From: Pseudoxanthomonas wuyuanensis
GTDB lineage: Bacteria; Pseudomonadota; Gammaproteobacteria; Xanthomonadales; Xanthomonadaceae
Assembly (NCBI RefSeq): GCF_900215535.1
Contig: NZ_OCND01000001.1
Coordinates: 372,001 to 436,000 of the forward strand
Reading direction: 5' to 3'
Length of the DNA: 64,000 nt
Part shown: positions 39,248-48,113 of the stretch, piece by piece
Layout of the letters: each line of letters starts with the position of its first letter
Numbering within the stretch: position 1 is the stretch's first letter
Program-made: the position numbers and the translations under genes
The notes under the pieces: generated by a model
Seen by the model: the letters and a program-made list of their open reading frames with translations, nothing else
Database searches by the model: none
Told to the model about the DNA's origin: nothing

Positions 39248-41095
39248 ATGAAGGTTGGAATGGCAAAAGCGTTGATGATGGCGTTAGTGCTGTGTTTCGC
39301 CTGCCATCCGGCGCTTGCGCAAGACTCGGCGGCTTCATTGCTAAAGCGGGCCGACGCCGTCCGCACTTCCGATCCGACCGAGTTCGCCAAGCTGCTGGGT
39401 TTGCTTGAGGAACGCACCGATTACGCGTCTTCTGAAGAGAAGATGCGTTTCAAACTGCTCAAATCCCATGCCTTTCTTATGAAGGGCCAGTACGAACTCG
39501 CCGTCGGAGAACTGAAGGAAATCCGGGAAACGGCGGTTGACGACGAACTGATCTTTCGCGCCGGCTCGATGCTGGTCAACACATATGCATTGACCAGGCA
39601 GTTCGAGGAGGGGCTGAGGACGTTGAACGACACGCTTCCCTTGGCCGACAAGGTTGCCGATGCGGATATCAGGCATAGAGGCTGGCTTGTAGCGGGGGTG
39701 CTTTACAACCAGGTGGGCGAGTATGCGCTCGGGGAGCACTATTCCGACAAGGTTGCAGGCGATTCTCCGGTGGGCAGGAGCAGATGCGCAGCCGGAAACC
39801 TGAAGATCGAGTCGCAGATGGGACTGAAGCGCTCCGTGGATGAGGGGGCGGTGCAGCAGGTAATCGAAATCTGCGAAGAGCAGAAGGAGCCTCTTCTGGC
39901 GGGCCTGACGCGGACGTACCTGGCGCGGGTATGGGCCGAAGCTGGCAAGATAAAATCTGCGGTTGCGTTACTCGAGCGCTACTTGCCCGATGTTCAGAAG
40001 AATGGATATCCGCTCCTAATTAGCGAATACCATTCTGTAATGGCTGATCTCAAACTCCGGCAGGGCGAAGACGCCGCTGCGGAGAGCCATGCGCAGAAGG
40101 CGGTCGAGAACAGCACTCGGTTGCTTGGGTCGCAGCCGCTGGTTTCAGCTTATCGCACGCTTTATGAGATCGCCGAGCATCGCAGCGACAGCGAGTTGGC
40201 GTTGAAACGTTATCGCGATTATGCCGATGCGGAAAAGGCGTATTCCAATGACATGAAGTCTCGGCAGCTTGCCTATCAGATAGTTCGTCAGCAGATACTT
40301 CAGAAGAATCAACAAATCGATCTGTTGGACAAGCAGAACCAGGTGCTTCAGCTGCAAAGCAAGCTGAACCAGCAATCGGCACAGAACACCAGGCTGATGG
40401 TCATCCTGCTGGTGGTCCTGGTCGCCTCCATCGGCTATTGGGCCTACAAGATCAAGCGAGTGCAGGTGTCGCTGAAGAAGATGGCCGAGACCGATGCGCT
40501 GACGGATCTTTGCAATCGCCACCATTTCACGCTGCAGGCCGAGCGCAGCCTGGCGCAATGCGCCCGCAGCGGTGAAGAGGCCGCGTTGATCATGTTCGAT
40601 CTGGATCATTTCAAGCAGATCAACGACCGTTACGGCCACCAGACCGGCGACTGGACGCTGAAGCAGGTGGGTGAGATCTGCAAGGCCTTTTGCCGCCGGG
40701 TCGACACGGTGGGACGGTTGGGCGGCGAGGAGTTCGCCTTCCTGATGTACGGCTGCGATATGCGCGCGGCCAAGCGCCTGGCCGAGGACTGCAGGGTGCG
40801 CATCGCTGCCATCGACAGCCGCGAGTCCGGCCATGTATTCGCCACCACGGCCAGTTTCGGCGTCGCCTCGACGCTTGCCTCCGGCTACAGTCTGGCCAGA
40901 TTGCTCTCGCATGCGGACAGGATGCTGTACCGGGCCAAGCATCTGGGCCGCAACCGTGTCTGCGGTACCGACGACGACACCGTCACGCCGTTGCACGGGC
41001 CGCAGCTGCAGGACTCGACCGTTGTCGCCGACCAGCATGCCGACCCGTCCGAGCCGGCGCTGGCCGCCCGCCGGATTGAACGCGTGGTTTCCTGA
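39248..41095 (+). CDS. exported TPR sensor fused to diguanylate cyclase (GGDEF)
   Basis: This 615-residue protein has a signal peptide (cleavage after ALAQ), then a periplasmic TPR region to about residue 340 and a coiled coil (LQKNQQIDLLDKQNQVLQLQ). One membrane helix lies at about 382-402 (LMVILLVVLVASIGYWAY), followed by a cytoplasmic GGDEF domain. The active site is GGEEF at 492-496, with an intact inhibitory I-site RRVD at 483-486, so an active, product-inhibited c-di-GMP synthase is expected. AAGGAG precedes the ATG at 39248. The gene begins 46 bp after the precursor peptide, and its N-terminal half looks less GC-rich than the rest, as do the borosin genes. Confidence 0.93.
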   Translation: MKVGMAKALMMALVLCFACHPALAQDSAASLLKRADAVRTSDPTEFAKLLGLLEERTDYASSEEKMRFKLLKSHAFLMKGQYELAVGELKEIRETAVDDELIFRAGSMLVNTYALTRQFEEGLRTLNDTLPLADKVADADIRHRGWLVAGVLYNQVGEYALGEHYSDKVAGDSPVGRSRCAAGNLKIESQMGLKRSVDEGAVQQVIEICEEQKEPLLAGLTRTYLARVWAEAGKIKSAVALLERYLPDVQKNGYPLLISEYHSVMADLKLRQGEDAAAESHAQKAVENSTRLLGSQPLVSAYRTLYEIAEHRSDSELALKRYRDYADAEKAYSNDMKSRQLAYQIVRQQILQKNQQIDLLDKQNQVLQLQSKLNQQSAQNTRLMVILLVVLVASIGYWAYKIKRVQVSLKKMAETDALTDLCNRHHFTLQAERSLAQCARSGEEAALIMFDLDHFKQINDRYGHQTGDWTLKQVGEICKAFCRRVDTVGRLGGEEFAFLMYGCDMRAAKRLAEDCRVRIAAIDSRESGHVFATTASFGVASTLASGYSLARLLSHADRMLYRAKHLGRNRVCGTDDDTVTPLHGPQLQDSTVVADQHADPSEPALAARRIERVVS

Positions 41096-41212
41096 AAGCG
41101 GCTTGCCGCTCGTCCGGACTGGACGCGCGCGCAATGGCGCCTGGCGCGCGCCGGGGCGAGTCGGCTTCGGCGCGACTTCCGGTCGGCTGCGGGTTGGCCT
41201 TATCCTTCCGGC

Positions 41213-41875
41213 ATGAGCAATGTCGGAATCGAGCCACTCTTTCGTCTCCCGGTGGCACCGCGGCAATGGGGCGGTTTGGCGGCCATCGCCCTGATCGGGT
41301 TTTTGCTGGTGGCCGTTGCGCTGCAGTTCGTCCGTGCCGATCTGGATTGGCAGCGTGCCACCCTCAGCCGCTATCTGACCGGGCCGTACGGGTTGCTGTT
41401 GAGGTCCATGTACTGCCTGCTGGGACTGGCCATCATCGGTCTGGCCGTGGGTCTGTACGGCGGATTGCAACGCTCGGCCCGCAGCGCCGCGCCGGTGCTG
41501 CTGTTCGTGGTGGCGGCCCTGGCATTGGCCACGGTGTCCATCGGCGATTCCTATCTGCCTGCACTGGCGCCGGACCTGCACCGTTTCGTGCATGCCACCG
41601 CGGCGCAGACAGCGTTCCTGTGCGTCACTACGGCAATGCTGCTGCAGGCGTGGCGCTTTCGCGGCGATCTGCGCTGGCGGAGGCGATTCCCATTGGCGTT
41701 CGTGTTTGCCGCGGCATGCTTCCTGTTGCTGTGGCTGCATGTGCTGTGGCGTCCGGCGGCGGGCGGCGGCATCCAGAAGCTGATCATCCTGCTCGTCGTC
41801 TCGTGGCTGACCCTGCATGCGTGCTGGCTGTGGCGCATGGACGCCGATGCCGCGGACAGGCCGATGGCCGGATGA
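41213..41875 (+). CDS. DUF998-type integral membrane protein
   Basis: This 220-residue protein has about six membrane helices. LSRYLTGPYGLLLRSMYCLLG and DSYLPALAPDLHRFVHATAAQ resemble the DUF998 family (serpentine-like, unknown function; the Ser-x-Tyr and His residues are typical). The gene ends 64 bp before the RidA gene on the same strand and may share its transcript. No substrate or partner can be named. Confidence 0.78.
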   Translation: MSNVGIEPLFRLPVAPRQWGGLAAIALIGFLLVAVALQFVRADLDWQRATLSRYLTGPYGLLLRSMYCLLGLAIIGLAVGLYGGLQRSARSAAPVLLFVVAALALATVSIGDSYLPALAPDLHRFVHATAAQTAFLCVTTAMLLQAWRFRGDLRWRRRFPLAFVFAAACFLLLWLHVLWRPAAGGGIQKLIILLVVSWLTLHACWLWRMDADAADRPMAG

Positions 41876-41939
41876 TCCTGCTGGCGCTAAGCTCTATGGC
41901 CGCTTTTTGTCTACTTCCCCAAGCACCGGAGATGCAAGC

Positions 41940-42284
41940 ATGATTCAGAGATTCGATGTCGGTCCGCGCATGTCCGAGATGGCCGTTCACAACGGCGTGG
42001 TCTACCTGGCCGGGCAGATTGCCGAAAATTCCGCAGACAGCATCTGCGGGCAGACCCAGCAGGTGCTGGATGCGATCGACAAGCTGCTGGCCGAGGCTGG
42101 CACCGACAAGAGCAAGATTCTGCATGCGCAGATCTTCCTCAAGGACGTGATGGATTTCGAGGCGATGAACCGGGTCTGGGACAGCTGGGTGGTGCCCGGG
42201 CATACGCCGCCGCGCGCTACCGTGCAGGCGGAGCTGGCCAATCCGCACTGGTTGATCGAAATCGTGGTGACTGCGGCGGTTTGA
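41940..42284 (+). CDS. RidA-family protein (enamine/imine deaminase type)
   Basis: The protein has 114 residues and forms the RidA/YjgF fold. It starts MIQRFDVGPRMSEMAVHNGV and has VYLAGQIAENSADSICGQT, HAQIFLKDVMDFEAMN and PGHTPPRATVQAELANPHWL. The catalytic Arg of RidA (R105 in E. coli) corresponds to the Arg in PPRATVQ. Other members act as chaperones or as deaminases of reactive enamines, and this RidA1-7 branch is not certain. The ATG at 41940 follows CCGGAGATGCAAGC. Confidence 0.92.
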   Translation: MIQRFDVGPRMSEMAVHNGVVYLAGQIAENSADSICGQTQQVLDAIDKLLAEAGTDKSKILHAQIFLKDVMDFEAMNRVWDSWVVPGHTPPRATVQAELANPHWLIEIVVTAAV

Positions 42285-42472
42285 GAATGGAAACGCCGTT
42301 CGTCGACGGCCGGCGACAGGATGTGAGCCAGGTCGCAACGCGCTGCGATGTCATAAATCCGACCGCTGGCGCTAACCGAAATTGAACGCGGTAACCGCTA
42401 TCTTGCGCGCACGCCCCGCAATCGCTGCGTGCCGGATTCCTCCCTCCGGCCGCAGCCCCTGCGGGCGACCAA

Positions 42473-43726
42473 TCACTCCGTCGCTGGCGCCTTCAACCAC
42501 TGCGCCGCACCCAGGCCGGCGCGGCGGCCGCTGGCAAAGCAGGCGCTCAGCAGATAGCCGCCGGTCGGCGCTTCCCAGTCCAGCATCTCGCCAGCGGCAA
42601 ACACTCCCGGCAACGCCTTGATCATCAGCGCATCGTCCAGGGCTTCCAGGCGGATGCCACCGGCGCTGCTGATGGCTTCCTGCAGCGGACGCGCGCGCTT
42701 CAACCGCAATGGCAGGCGCTTGATCGCGGCGGCCAGCGCGAAATTGTCCGCTTGCGTCTGCCGCCCCAGTACCTCGTAGATAAGGTTGGCGCGTGCGCCG
42801 GTCAGGCCGGCCTCGCGCCGCAGGTGTTCGCTCAGGCTGCGGCCGCCGCGTGGTTTGGCCAGGTCGCGCTGCAACCGCGGCAGGTCGCGGCCGGGCGCAA
42901 GATCCAGTTGGATGTCGACCTGGCCATCGCGGGCGATGGCGTCGCGCAACGGGCCGGAAAGCGCATAGATCAGGCTGCCTTCGATTCCGGTTTCGGTGAT
43001 CACGCATTCGCCCTGCAGGCTCTGTTCCAGCCCCACCGCGTTGCGCCAGTAGATGACCACCGGCTTCAGCGGCGCACCGGCGTGATGCTTGACGAAGTGA
43101 TCGCTCCAGCCGATGTCGAAGCCGCAATTGGACGGTTGCAACGGCGCCACATCGACCCCGCGCTGCGCCAACAGCGGTTGCCAGGCGCCATCGGAGCCCA
43201 GTTGCGGCCAACTGCCGCCGCCCAGCGCCAGGACCACCGCTTCGGCGGCGATCTCGCAGGTTCCGTCCGGCGTGACAAAGCGCAATGCGCCGGCTTCGCT
43301 CCAACCGGTCCAGCGATGGTGGACGTGGAAGCGCACGCCTTGTTCGCGCAGCCGGCGGACCCAGCCGCGCAGCAGCGGCGCGGCTTTCAGATCCAGCGGG
43401 AAGACCCGGCCGGAGCTGCCGATGAAGGTTTCCACGCCGAGTCCTGCGGCCCATTCGCGCAACGCATCCGGGCCGAAATCGCGCAACCATGCGGCCACTT
43501 CCTGCTGGCGGGAGCCGAAACGGCGGACAAATTCCCCTGGCGGCTCCGAATGGGTCAGATTCAGTCCGCCCTTGCCGGCGATCAGGAACTTGCGTCCCAC
43601 CGAACCCTTGGCCTCATAGACATCGACTTGCAGGCCGGCGGCGCGCGCCGTTTCCGCGGCCATCAATGCGGCCGGGCCGCCGCCGACGATGGCGAGGGTG
43701 GGGGCGGCGGGTTGGGATTCTGGCAT
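42473..43726 (-). CDS. TIGR03862-type FAD-dependent flavoprotein (HI0933-like)
   Basis: This 417-residue cytoplasmic flavoprotein opens with the FAD-binding loop TLAIVGGGPAALMAAETA. It then carries GRKFLIAGKGGLNLTHS, the HI0933 signature, and ends with VFAAGEMLDWEAPTGGYLLS, the FAD C-terminal motif. The closest described group is TIGR03862. A second, different HI0933-like flavoprotein lies at 55356 in this window. The start at 43726 was chosen because the family begins a few residues before the FAD loop. The reaction is unknown; BaiN-like reductase activity is one possibility. Confidence 0.9.
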   Translation of the reverse strand: MPESQPAAPTLAIVGGGPAALMAAETARAAGLQVDVYEAKGSVGRKFLIAGKGGLNLTHSEPPGEFVRRFGSRQQEVAAWLRDFGPDALREWAAGLGVETFIGSSGRVFPLDLKAAPLLRGWVRRLREQGVRFHVHHRWTGWSEAGALRFVTPDGTCEIAAEAVVLALGGGSWPQLGSDGAWQPLLAQRGVDVAPLQPSNCGFDIGWSDHFVKHHAGAPLKPVVIYWRNAVGLEQSLQGECVITETGIEGSLIYALSGPLRDAIARDGQVDIQLDLAPGRDLPRLQRDLAKPRGGRSLSEHLRREAGLTGARANLIYEVLGRQTQADNFALAAAIKRLPLRLKRARPLQEAISSAGGIRLEALDDALMIKALPGVFAAGEMLDWEAPTGGYLLSACFASGRRAGLGAAQWLKAPATE

Positions 43727-43851
43727 CGGCGCATTATGCCAGCGGCCCGAGTGCAGGAGCGTCCGCCGCAAACGCGATGACCGGCGGCACGGGGCGACCG
43801 CGCGTCAATGCAGTATCGTCGCGGCTGGATTGGCCGATCACAGGAACCGGA

Positions 43852-45468
43852 ATGCGACCGTATGCTCCCGCCATCGCAGCGCCGTTGCTGCTGCTTTTCT
43901 CCCTGCTGCGCGCAGTGCCCGCGCTTGCGCAGGCAGCGGCAACACCGGATGCGCTGCAGCGCTTGGATACCCATGTGGAAGCGGTGCGCCGGGAATTTGA
44001 CGTTCCGGGTATGGCCATCGCCATCGTCAAGGACGGCCAGGTCGTACTGGAACGCGGCTATGGTGTGCGCGAGACAGGCAAGCCCGAGCCGGTGGATGCG
44101 CATACGATGTTCGCCATCGCCTCCAACACCAAGGCCTTTACCGCCGCCTCGCTGTCGATACTGGCCGATGACGGCAAGTTGAGCCTGGACGACAGGGTCA
44201 TCGATCATCTGCCCGGTTTCCGCATGGCCGATGCCTATGTCACCCGGGAGATGCGCCTGCGCGACCTGCTGGTGCACCGCAGCGGGTTGGGTCTGGGGGC
44301 GGGCGATCTGCTGTTCTGGCCGGCAACGACCTACAGCAATGCCGAAGTGGTGCAGCGCCTGCGCGACGTGCCGCTCAATGGCGGATTCCGCAATCAGTAC
44401 GCCTACGACAATATCCTGTATGGCGTTGCCCAGCAGGTGATCGAAACCGTCAGCGGGCAGAGCTACGAAGCCTTCCTGCGCACGCGCATCCTGCAGCCGC
44501 TGGACATGCGCCAGACGCGCTACAACAGCGACTACCTGTTGCCTGGCGACAACGTCGCCAGCGGCCACGCCAAGGCGGATTTCTCCAGATTGCAGCCGGC
44601 GCCGCGGATGAGCTGGTCGAACGTGGCCGGCGCCGGCGGCCTGTATTCCAGCGCCCACGACATGGCCCGCTGGATACGCGTGCAGTTGGCCGGCGGCGTC
44701 TATGCCGGTGAAGATGGAACGGAGCGGCGCCTGTTCAGCGCGGCCCGGCAGAAGGCGATGTGGTCGCTGGTCACGCCGATACCTGTGGCCGAACCCAAGG
44801 TGGAAGCGTTGAAGGCGGCGCGGCCGAATTTCCTTGGCTACGGCGAGGGCTGGATGGTGTCCGACTACCGCGGACAGAAGCTGGTCTGGCACACCGGCGG
44901 CTGGCCCGGCATGGTTTCCCGGGTGACCCTGGTCCCGGAACAGAAGCTGGGCATCGTGGTGCTGACCAACCAGGAGGTCGGCGCCGCCTTCAATGCGGTG
45001 ACGATGCAGGTGCTGGATGCCTTTCTCGCGGCCCCGCCGACCGACTGGCTGGCGGCATACGCCGCGCTGGTGGCAAAGAACCAGGGCGATGCCGACGAGC
45101 GCTGGGTCAAGCTGCAGGCCGAGCGCGACCGCAAGTCGCGGCCGTCATTGCCGCTGGCGCGCTACGCCGGCAGATTGCGCGATCCCTGGTATGGCGAGGT
45201 GGACGTGACCGAGGAGGGCGGCAGGCTGGTGCTGCGTTTCAGCCGCACGCCGGCGCTGGTCGGCGATCTGTCGCACTGGCAGCACGACACCTTTATCGTG
45301 CGCTGGCGCGATCGCGGCCTGAATGCCGATGCGTTCCTGAGCTTCGCGTTGAAGCCCGACGGCGCGATCCGCGAGGCGCGGATGGAAGCCATCTCGCCGC
45401 TGACCGATTTCAGCTTCGATTTCCACGATCTGCGGTTGACGCCGGTGGCGGAAGATTCGGCGAGGTGA
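43852..45468 (+). CDS. exported serine hydrolase of the beta-lactamase/DD-peptidase fold
   Basis: This 538-residue protein has a signal peptide (MRPYAPAIAAPLLLLFSLLRAVPALAQ, cut near AQAAA). Class C-type motifs are present: SNTK with Ser91 and Lys94, YDN at 185-187 (YxN), and HTGG for KTG. The C-terminal third (about 400-538) is a DUF3471-like lipocalin domain (LARYAGRLRDPWYGEVDV). Such enzymes are mostly esterases or D-aminopeptidases rather than true beta-lactamases. It acts in the periplasm. Confidence 0.92.
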   Translation: MRPYAPAIAAPLLLLFSLLRAVPALAQAAATPDALQRLDTHVEAVRREFDVPGMAIAIVKDGQVVLERGYGVRETGKPEPVDAHTMFAIASNTKAFTAASLSILADDGKLSLDDRVIDHLPGFRMADAYVTREMRLRDLLVHRSGLGLGAGDLLFWPATTYSNAEVVQRLRDVPLNGGFRNQYAYDNILYGVAQQVIETVSGQSYEAFLRTRILQPLDMRQTRYNSDYLLPGDNVASGHAKADFSRLQPAPRMSWSNVAGAGGLYSSAHDMARWIRVQLAGGVYAGEDGTERRLFSAARQKAMWSLVTPIPVAEPKVEALKAARPNFLGYGEGWMVSDYRGQKLVWHTGGWPGMVSRVTLVPEQKLGIVVLTNQEVGAAFNAVTMQVLDAFLAAPPTDWLAAYAALVAKNQGDADERWVKLQAERDRKSRPSLPLARYAGRLRDPWYGEVDVTEEGGRLVLRFSRTPALVGDLSHWQHDTFIVRWRDRGLNADAFLSFALKPDGAIREARMEAISPLTDFSFDFHDLRLTPVAEDSAR

Positions 45469-45487
45469 GAGGTTCCAGCGCCTACAG

Positions 45488-45511
45488 CCCCACAACATGG
45501 CTCTTGTGGGG
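45488..45511. terminator. hairpin between converging genes
   Basis: CCCCACAA and TTGTGGGG form a perfect 8-bp stem around CATGGCTC, 20 bp after the serine hydrolase stop and just before the end of the converging FKBP gene. Probably a weak bidirectional terminator. Confidence 0.55.
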
Positions 45512-45532
45512 CGCCATGCGTCGGCCGGCGGC

Positions 45533-45973
45533 TCAGCGCGGCTTGACGTCCAGCAGCTCGACCTCGAATACCAGCGAAGCATTCGGCGGAATCACGCCAC
45601 CGGCGCCCTTGCGGCCATAGCCGTATTCCGATGGAATCAGCAGGACGCGTTTGCCGCCGACCTGCATGCCGGCTACGCCGTCGTCCCAGCCGCGGATAAC
45701 CTGGCCGGCACCCAGCAGGAAGCTGAAAGGCTGGCCGCGGTCGACCGAGCTGTCGAATTTCTCGCCGCGCTGCTGCGGCGCGTTCTCGTCGTACAGCCAG
45801 CCGGTGTAGTGCACGCTGACTTCCATGCCGCTGCGGGCCGTATCGCCCGTGCCGGTCGCTTCATCGATGCGCTGGAGTTCGGCCACGCTGCCGCCGGGCG
45901 GCGGTCCCGGATCCTGGCAGGCGGACAGCGACATCGTGGCAAGCAGCAACAACGGAAAAAGCAGGCGGCGCAT
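45533..45973 (-). CDS. FKBP-type peptidyl-prolyl isomerase lipoprotein
   Basis: The product is 146 residues. The N-terminus ends in a lipobox (MSLSAC), so the mature protein is lipid-anchored. The FKBP domain follows: VSVHYTGWLYD, GEKFDSSVDRGQPFSFLLGAGQVI (split FKBP motif), GMQVGGKRVLLIP, and PPNASLVFEVELLDV. All conserved active-site positions (Tyr, Phe, Asp, Val, Ile) appear present. It catalyses prolyl isomerisation in the periplasm, likely to help folding. The ATG at 45973 was chosen over a GTG six codons upstream. Confidence 0.93.
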   Translation of the reverse strand: MRRLLFPLLLLATMSLSACQDPGPPPGGSVAELQRIDEATGTGDTARSGMEVSVHYTGWLYDENAPQQRGEKFDSSVDRGQPFSFLLGAGQVIRGWDDGVAGMQVGGKRVLLIPSEYGYGRKGAGGVIPPNASLVFEVELLDVKPR

Positions 45974-46098
45974 GGAGTGGTTCCGGAACACAGGGCGTAC
46001 AGGGTAACCGATGGCCGGGCAGGCGATCGGCTGGCCAACCGCAAGGCCAATAGGGCCCTGGCCTGCCCAACCGCGTTGGCAGGCCCTAGACTGGACGG

Positions 46099-46464
46099 AT
46101 GAGAAAACTGCTGCTGAACCTGCGCAACGTACCCGACGACGAGGCCGCGGAAGTCCGCGAGTTGTTGAAGCGGCATGAGATTGCGTTCTATGAAACGCAA
46201 CCTAGCCCGTGGGGAGTTTCTGCGGGAGGAATCTGGCTGCAGGACGGCGCCGATTTCCCGCGCGCCAAGCCGTTGCTGGACGCCTACCAGGCCGAGCGCG
46301 CCACGCGGGCGAGGGCCGAGCATGCCGAGGCCTTGCGCGAAGGCCGCGCCGAAACCTTCTTCGGTCAGTTGAGGCAGAAGCCGCTGTATGTGTTGGGCAT
46401 GCTGGCCGCGGTGGTGGCGATCCTGCTGCTGACGCTGGCGCTGCCGTACCTGTTCCTGCGCTGA
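46099..46464 (+). CDS. DUF6164 membrane-anchored small protein
   Basis: This 121-residue protein starts MRKLLLNLRNVPDDEAAEV and is cytoplasmic up to about residue 93. A single C-terminal membrane helix follows (YVLGMLAAVVAILLLTLALPYLFL). The N-terminal part includes SPWGVSAGGIWLQDGADFPRA, typical of DUF6164, a small gammaproteobacterial family. The fold resembles a ferredoxin-like DUF2007 signal-transducing domain. Function unknown. Confidence 0.88.
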   Translation: MRKLLLNLRNVPDDEAAEVRELLKRHEIAFYETQPSPWGVSAGGIWLQDGADFPRAKPLLDAYQAERATRARAEHAEALREGRAETFFGQLRQKPLYVLGMLAAVVAILLLTLALPYLFLR

Positions 46465-46580
46465 CCCATCCTGGCGCGGGTGCGGGAAGACCCCCCTGCC
46501 ATCGAGGTTGCGTATGCGCTGCCCGGAACCGGCGCCGTCTATCTGAAGGCCGTCCACGCCCGGAAGAAGGGGCGGCGCCG

Positions 46581-47009
46581 CTAGAACTTCCGCACCTGGA
46601 ACGGAATACCGGTTCCGTCCTCGCAATACTGCTTCAGGCTCAGCAGGAACATCGCCCAGTTGTAATTGCAGGAACGATAGAACTCGGTCAACTCGCGCCA
46701 GCCGGTGTGCCGGAGAACGACGGAAGTCCTGCCGTTGCTCTGGGCGAGTTCGAAACTGACATCCGTACCGATCCATTCCGGGTCCGAATCGACGCAGTGC
46801 CAGACCATTCGCTTGTCGGGGACCAGTTCGGTGATTTCCATTCGGGTCGGCGCTTCGTCGCCAAAGCTGAACTCGTTGATTGCCCCTTCCTGAGCGGTGA
46901 AGGCGAGTTCCCGGGTCCAGATCTCGGCCAGGCCGTCGGCGGTGGTCAGGGCACGGTAGACCTCGGCTATGGGGGTTTTCACGTACTGGATGTGTTCTAT
47001 GTCCGGCAT
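46581..47009 (-). CDS. SRPBCC/AHSA1-like protein, last gene of the ArsR operon
   Basis: This is a 142-residue START-like (AHSA1) domain protein. It starts MPDIEHIQYVKTPIAEVYRA with the typical first strand and helix, then EIWTRELAFTAQEGAINEF and MEITELVPDKRMVWHC, and ends with the long C-terminal helix (WAMFLLSLKQYCEDG). It has a hydrophobic pocket for a small lipid-like ligand. It is the fourth of four such genes in a row behind an ArsR regulator, 34 bp from its neighbour. The ligand is unknown. Confidence 0.9.
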   Translation of the reverse strand: MPDIEHIQYVKTPIAEVYRALTTADGLAEIWTRELAFTAQEGAINEFSFGDEAPTRMEITELVPDKRMVWHCVDSDPEWIGTDVSFELAQSNGRTSVVLRHTGWRELTEFYRSCNYNWAMFLLSLKQYCEDGTGIPFQVRKF

Positions 47010-47043
47010 GGCGATGTTCCTTTGATGCGGCGCCGCGGCCAGT

Positions 47044-47592
47044 TCATGGCTTCGGCGGGAACAGGCGCTGCGCGTACTGGCTTTCGAGCTGTGCGTGCGT
47101 CACCCAGAAATTACCCGGTTCGCGCCCTTCCAGCCGGTCGGCCAGGATGCCGACATGGGTATGCCAGCCGCTTGCCACCTCGATCAGTTCATCGCCATCG
47201 CGCAGGCGGCTGTGGGTGATGGTCAGCAGCACGCGCCCGTTCTGCTCGCTGAGATCGAAGCGGACTTCCGACTCGCTGCCATCCGCCTCGCCCCAGGTGT
47301 AGCCCAGCCGGTGCGGAGGCTCGCACAGCGTGACGCGGCCATCCATGGCGGCGCCGTCTTCCATGCTCTTGTACTTTTCCGGAACCGGCGCCTGCTGCGG
47401 CGACAGATCGGCATGACGGAAGAACAGATGGACCTTGCCGCCTATTTGCAGTTCCATCCGGCCGGTCGCCAGCCATTGGCCGCGCTTGTCCGATTCGGTC
47501 AGATAGGCCCAGACCTTTTCAATCGGGCCGGGCAGGGAGCGCTGAAGACGCAAGGTATCCGCTGCAATCAGGCTGCCGTAGCTGTCGTTCAT
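47044..47592 (-). CDS. SRPBCC/AHSA1-like protein, third in the ArsR operon
   Basis: The protein has 182 residues and the AHSA1 fold. LQRSLPGPIEKVWAYLTESDKRGQWLATG holds the first strand, helix and Trp motif; LGYTWGEADGSESEVRFDLSE forms central strands, and the last helix is ASGWHTHVGILADRLEG. It is longer than its siblings because of a loop (FFRHADLSPQQAPVPEKY). The four proteins are clearly diverged, which argues for distinct ligands. Confidence 0.92.
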   Translation of the reverse strand: MNDSYGSLIAADTLRLQRSLPGPIEKVWAYLTESDKRGQWLATGRMELQIGGKVHLFFRHADLSPQQAPVPEKYKSMEDGAAMDGRVTLCEPPHRLGYTWGEADGSESEVRFDLSEQNGRVLLTITHSRLRDGDELIEVASGWHTHVGILADRLEGREPGNFWVTHAQLESQYAQRLFPPKP

Positions 47593-47633
47593 CAGAAATC
47601 TCCGGTAGGGCGAATGCGGTACACATCAGGCAT

Positions 47634-48104
47634 TCAGGGGTTGCCATCTGTTTTGACGTGCGCATCGGGGTTGTGGTCGGCGACCAGGCCAAGTTCGACG
47701 CCGTGCTCCAGCAGGGCCTTGCAGCCGGCGAGGGCGAAGCTGAAACCGCCCATCGAATCGATTGCCTGCGCGACTTTTTCGTCATCGCTGCCGGAAAAAC
47801 CTGATGCGGTGATGGTCACGAAGGTGGTGCCGTCTTGCCGCGGCGCGAATGTCCATTCGACCGGCGTCGGCCATTCGATCAGGATTCTGCGGAGGGGTTC
47901 GACCGCCTTGACCGCAACTTCGGCGGAAACCCCGTACATGTCCCAGTGCCAGGTGACGGTCCGGCCTTCCTGCAGCCGCGAACTTCCGCGCGTGAACCAG
48001 AATCTGCTGGTGATCGCAGGATCGACGAAGGCTTCAAAGACTTGCTCTACCGGTTTGCGGATCAGCATTTCGGTGCGGGCAACGGGAGCGGCTTGAAGGT
48101 TCAT
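47634..48104 (-). CDS. SRPBCC/AHSA1-like protein, second in the ArsR operon
   Basis: This 156-residue protein has the START-like fold: TEMLIRKPVEQVFEAFVDPA, then ITSRFWFTRGSSRLQEG, WHWDMYGVSAEVAVKAV, and a C-terminal helix with GGFSFALAGCKALLEHGVEL. It lies 9 bp after the first SRPBCC gene, so the operon is tight here. The final residues (HNPDAHVKTDG) are a polar tail seen in related proteins. Confidence 0.92.
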   Translation of the reverse strand: MNLQAAPVARTEMLIRKPVEQVFEAFVDPAITSRFWFTRGSSRLQEGRTVTWHWDMYGVSAEVAVKAVEPLRRILIEWPTPVEWTFAPRQDGTTFVTITASGFSGSDDEKVAQAIDSMGGFSFALAGCKALLEHGVELGLVADHNPDAHVKTDGNP

Positions 48105-48113
48105 GATTTTCTC

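Noticed and set aside
43852-45468. The serine hydrolase as an antibiotic-resistance beta-lactamase
   Set aside because: The fold motifs are shared, but HTGG in place of KTG and the extra C-terminal lipocalin-like domain fit the esterase/peptidase branch.
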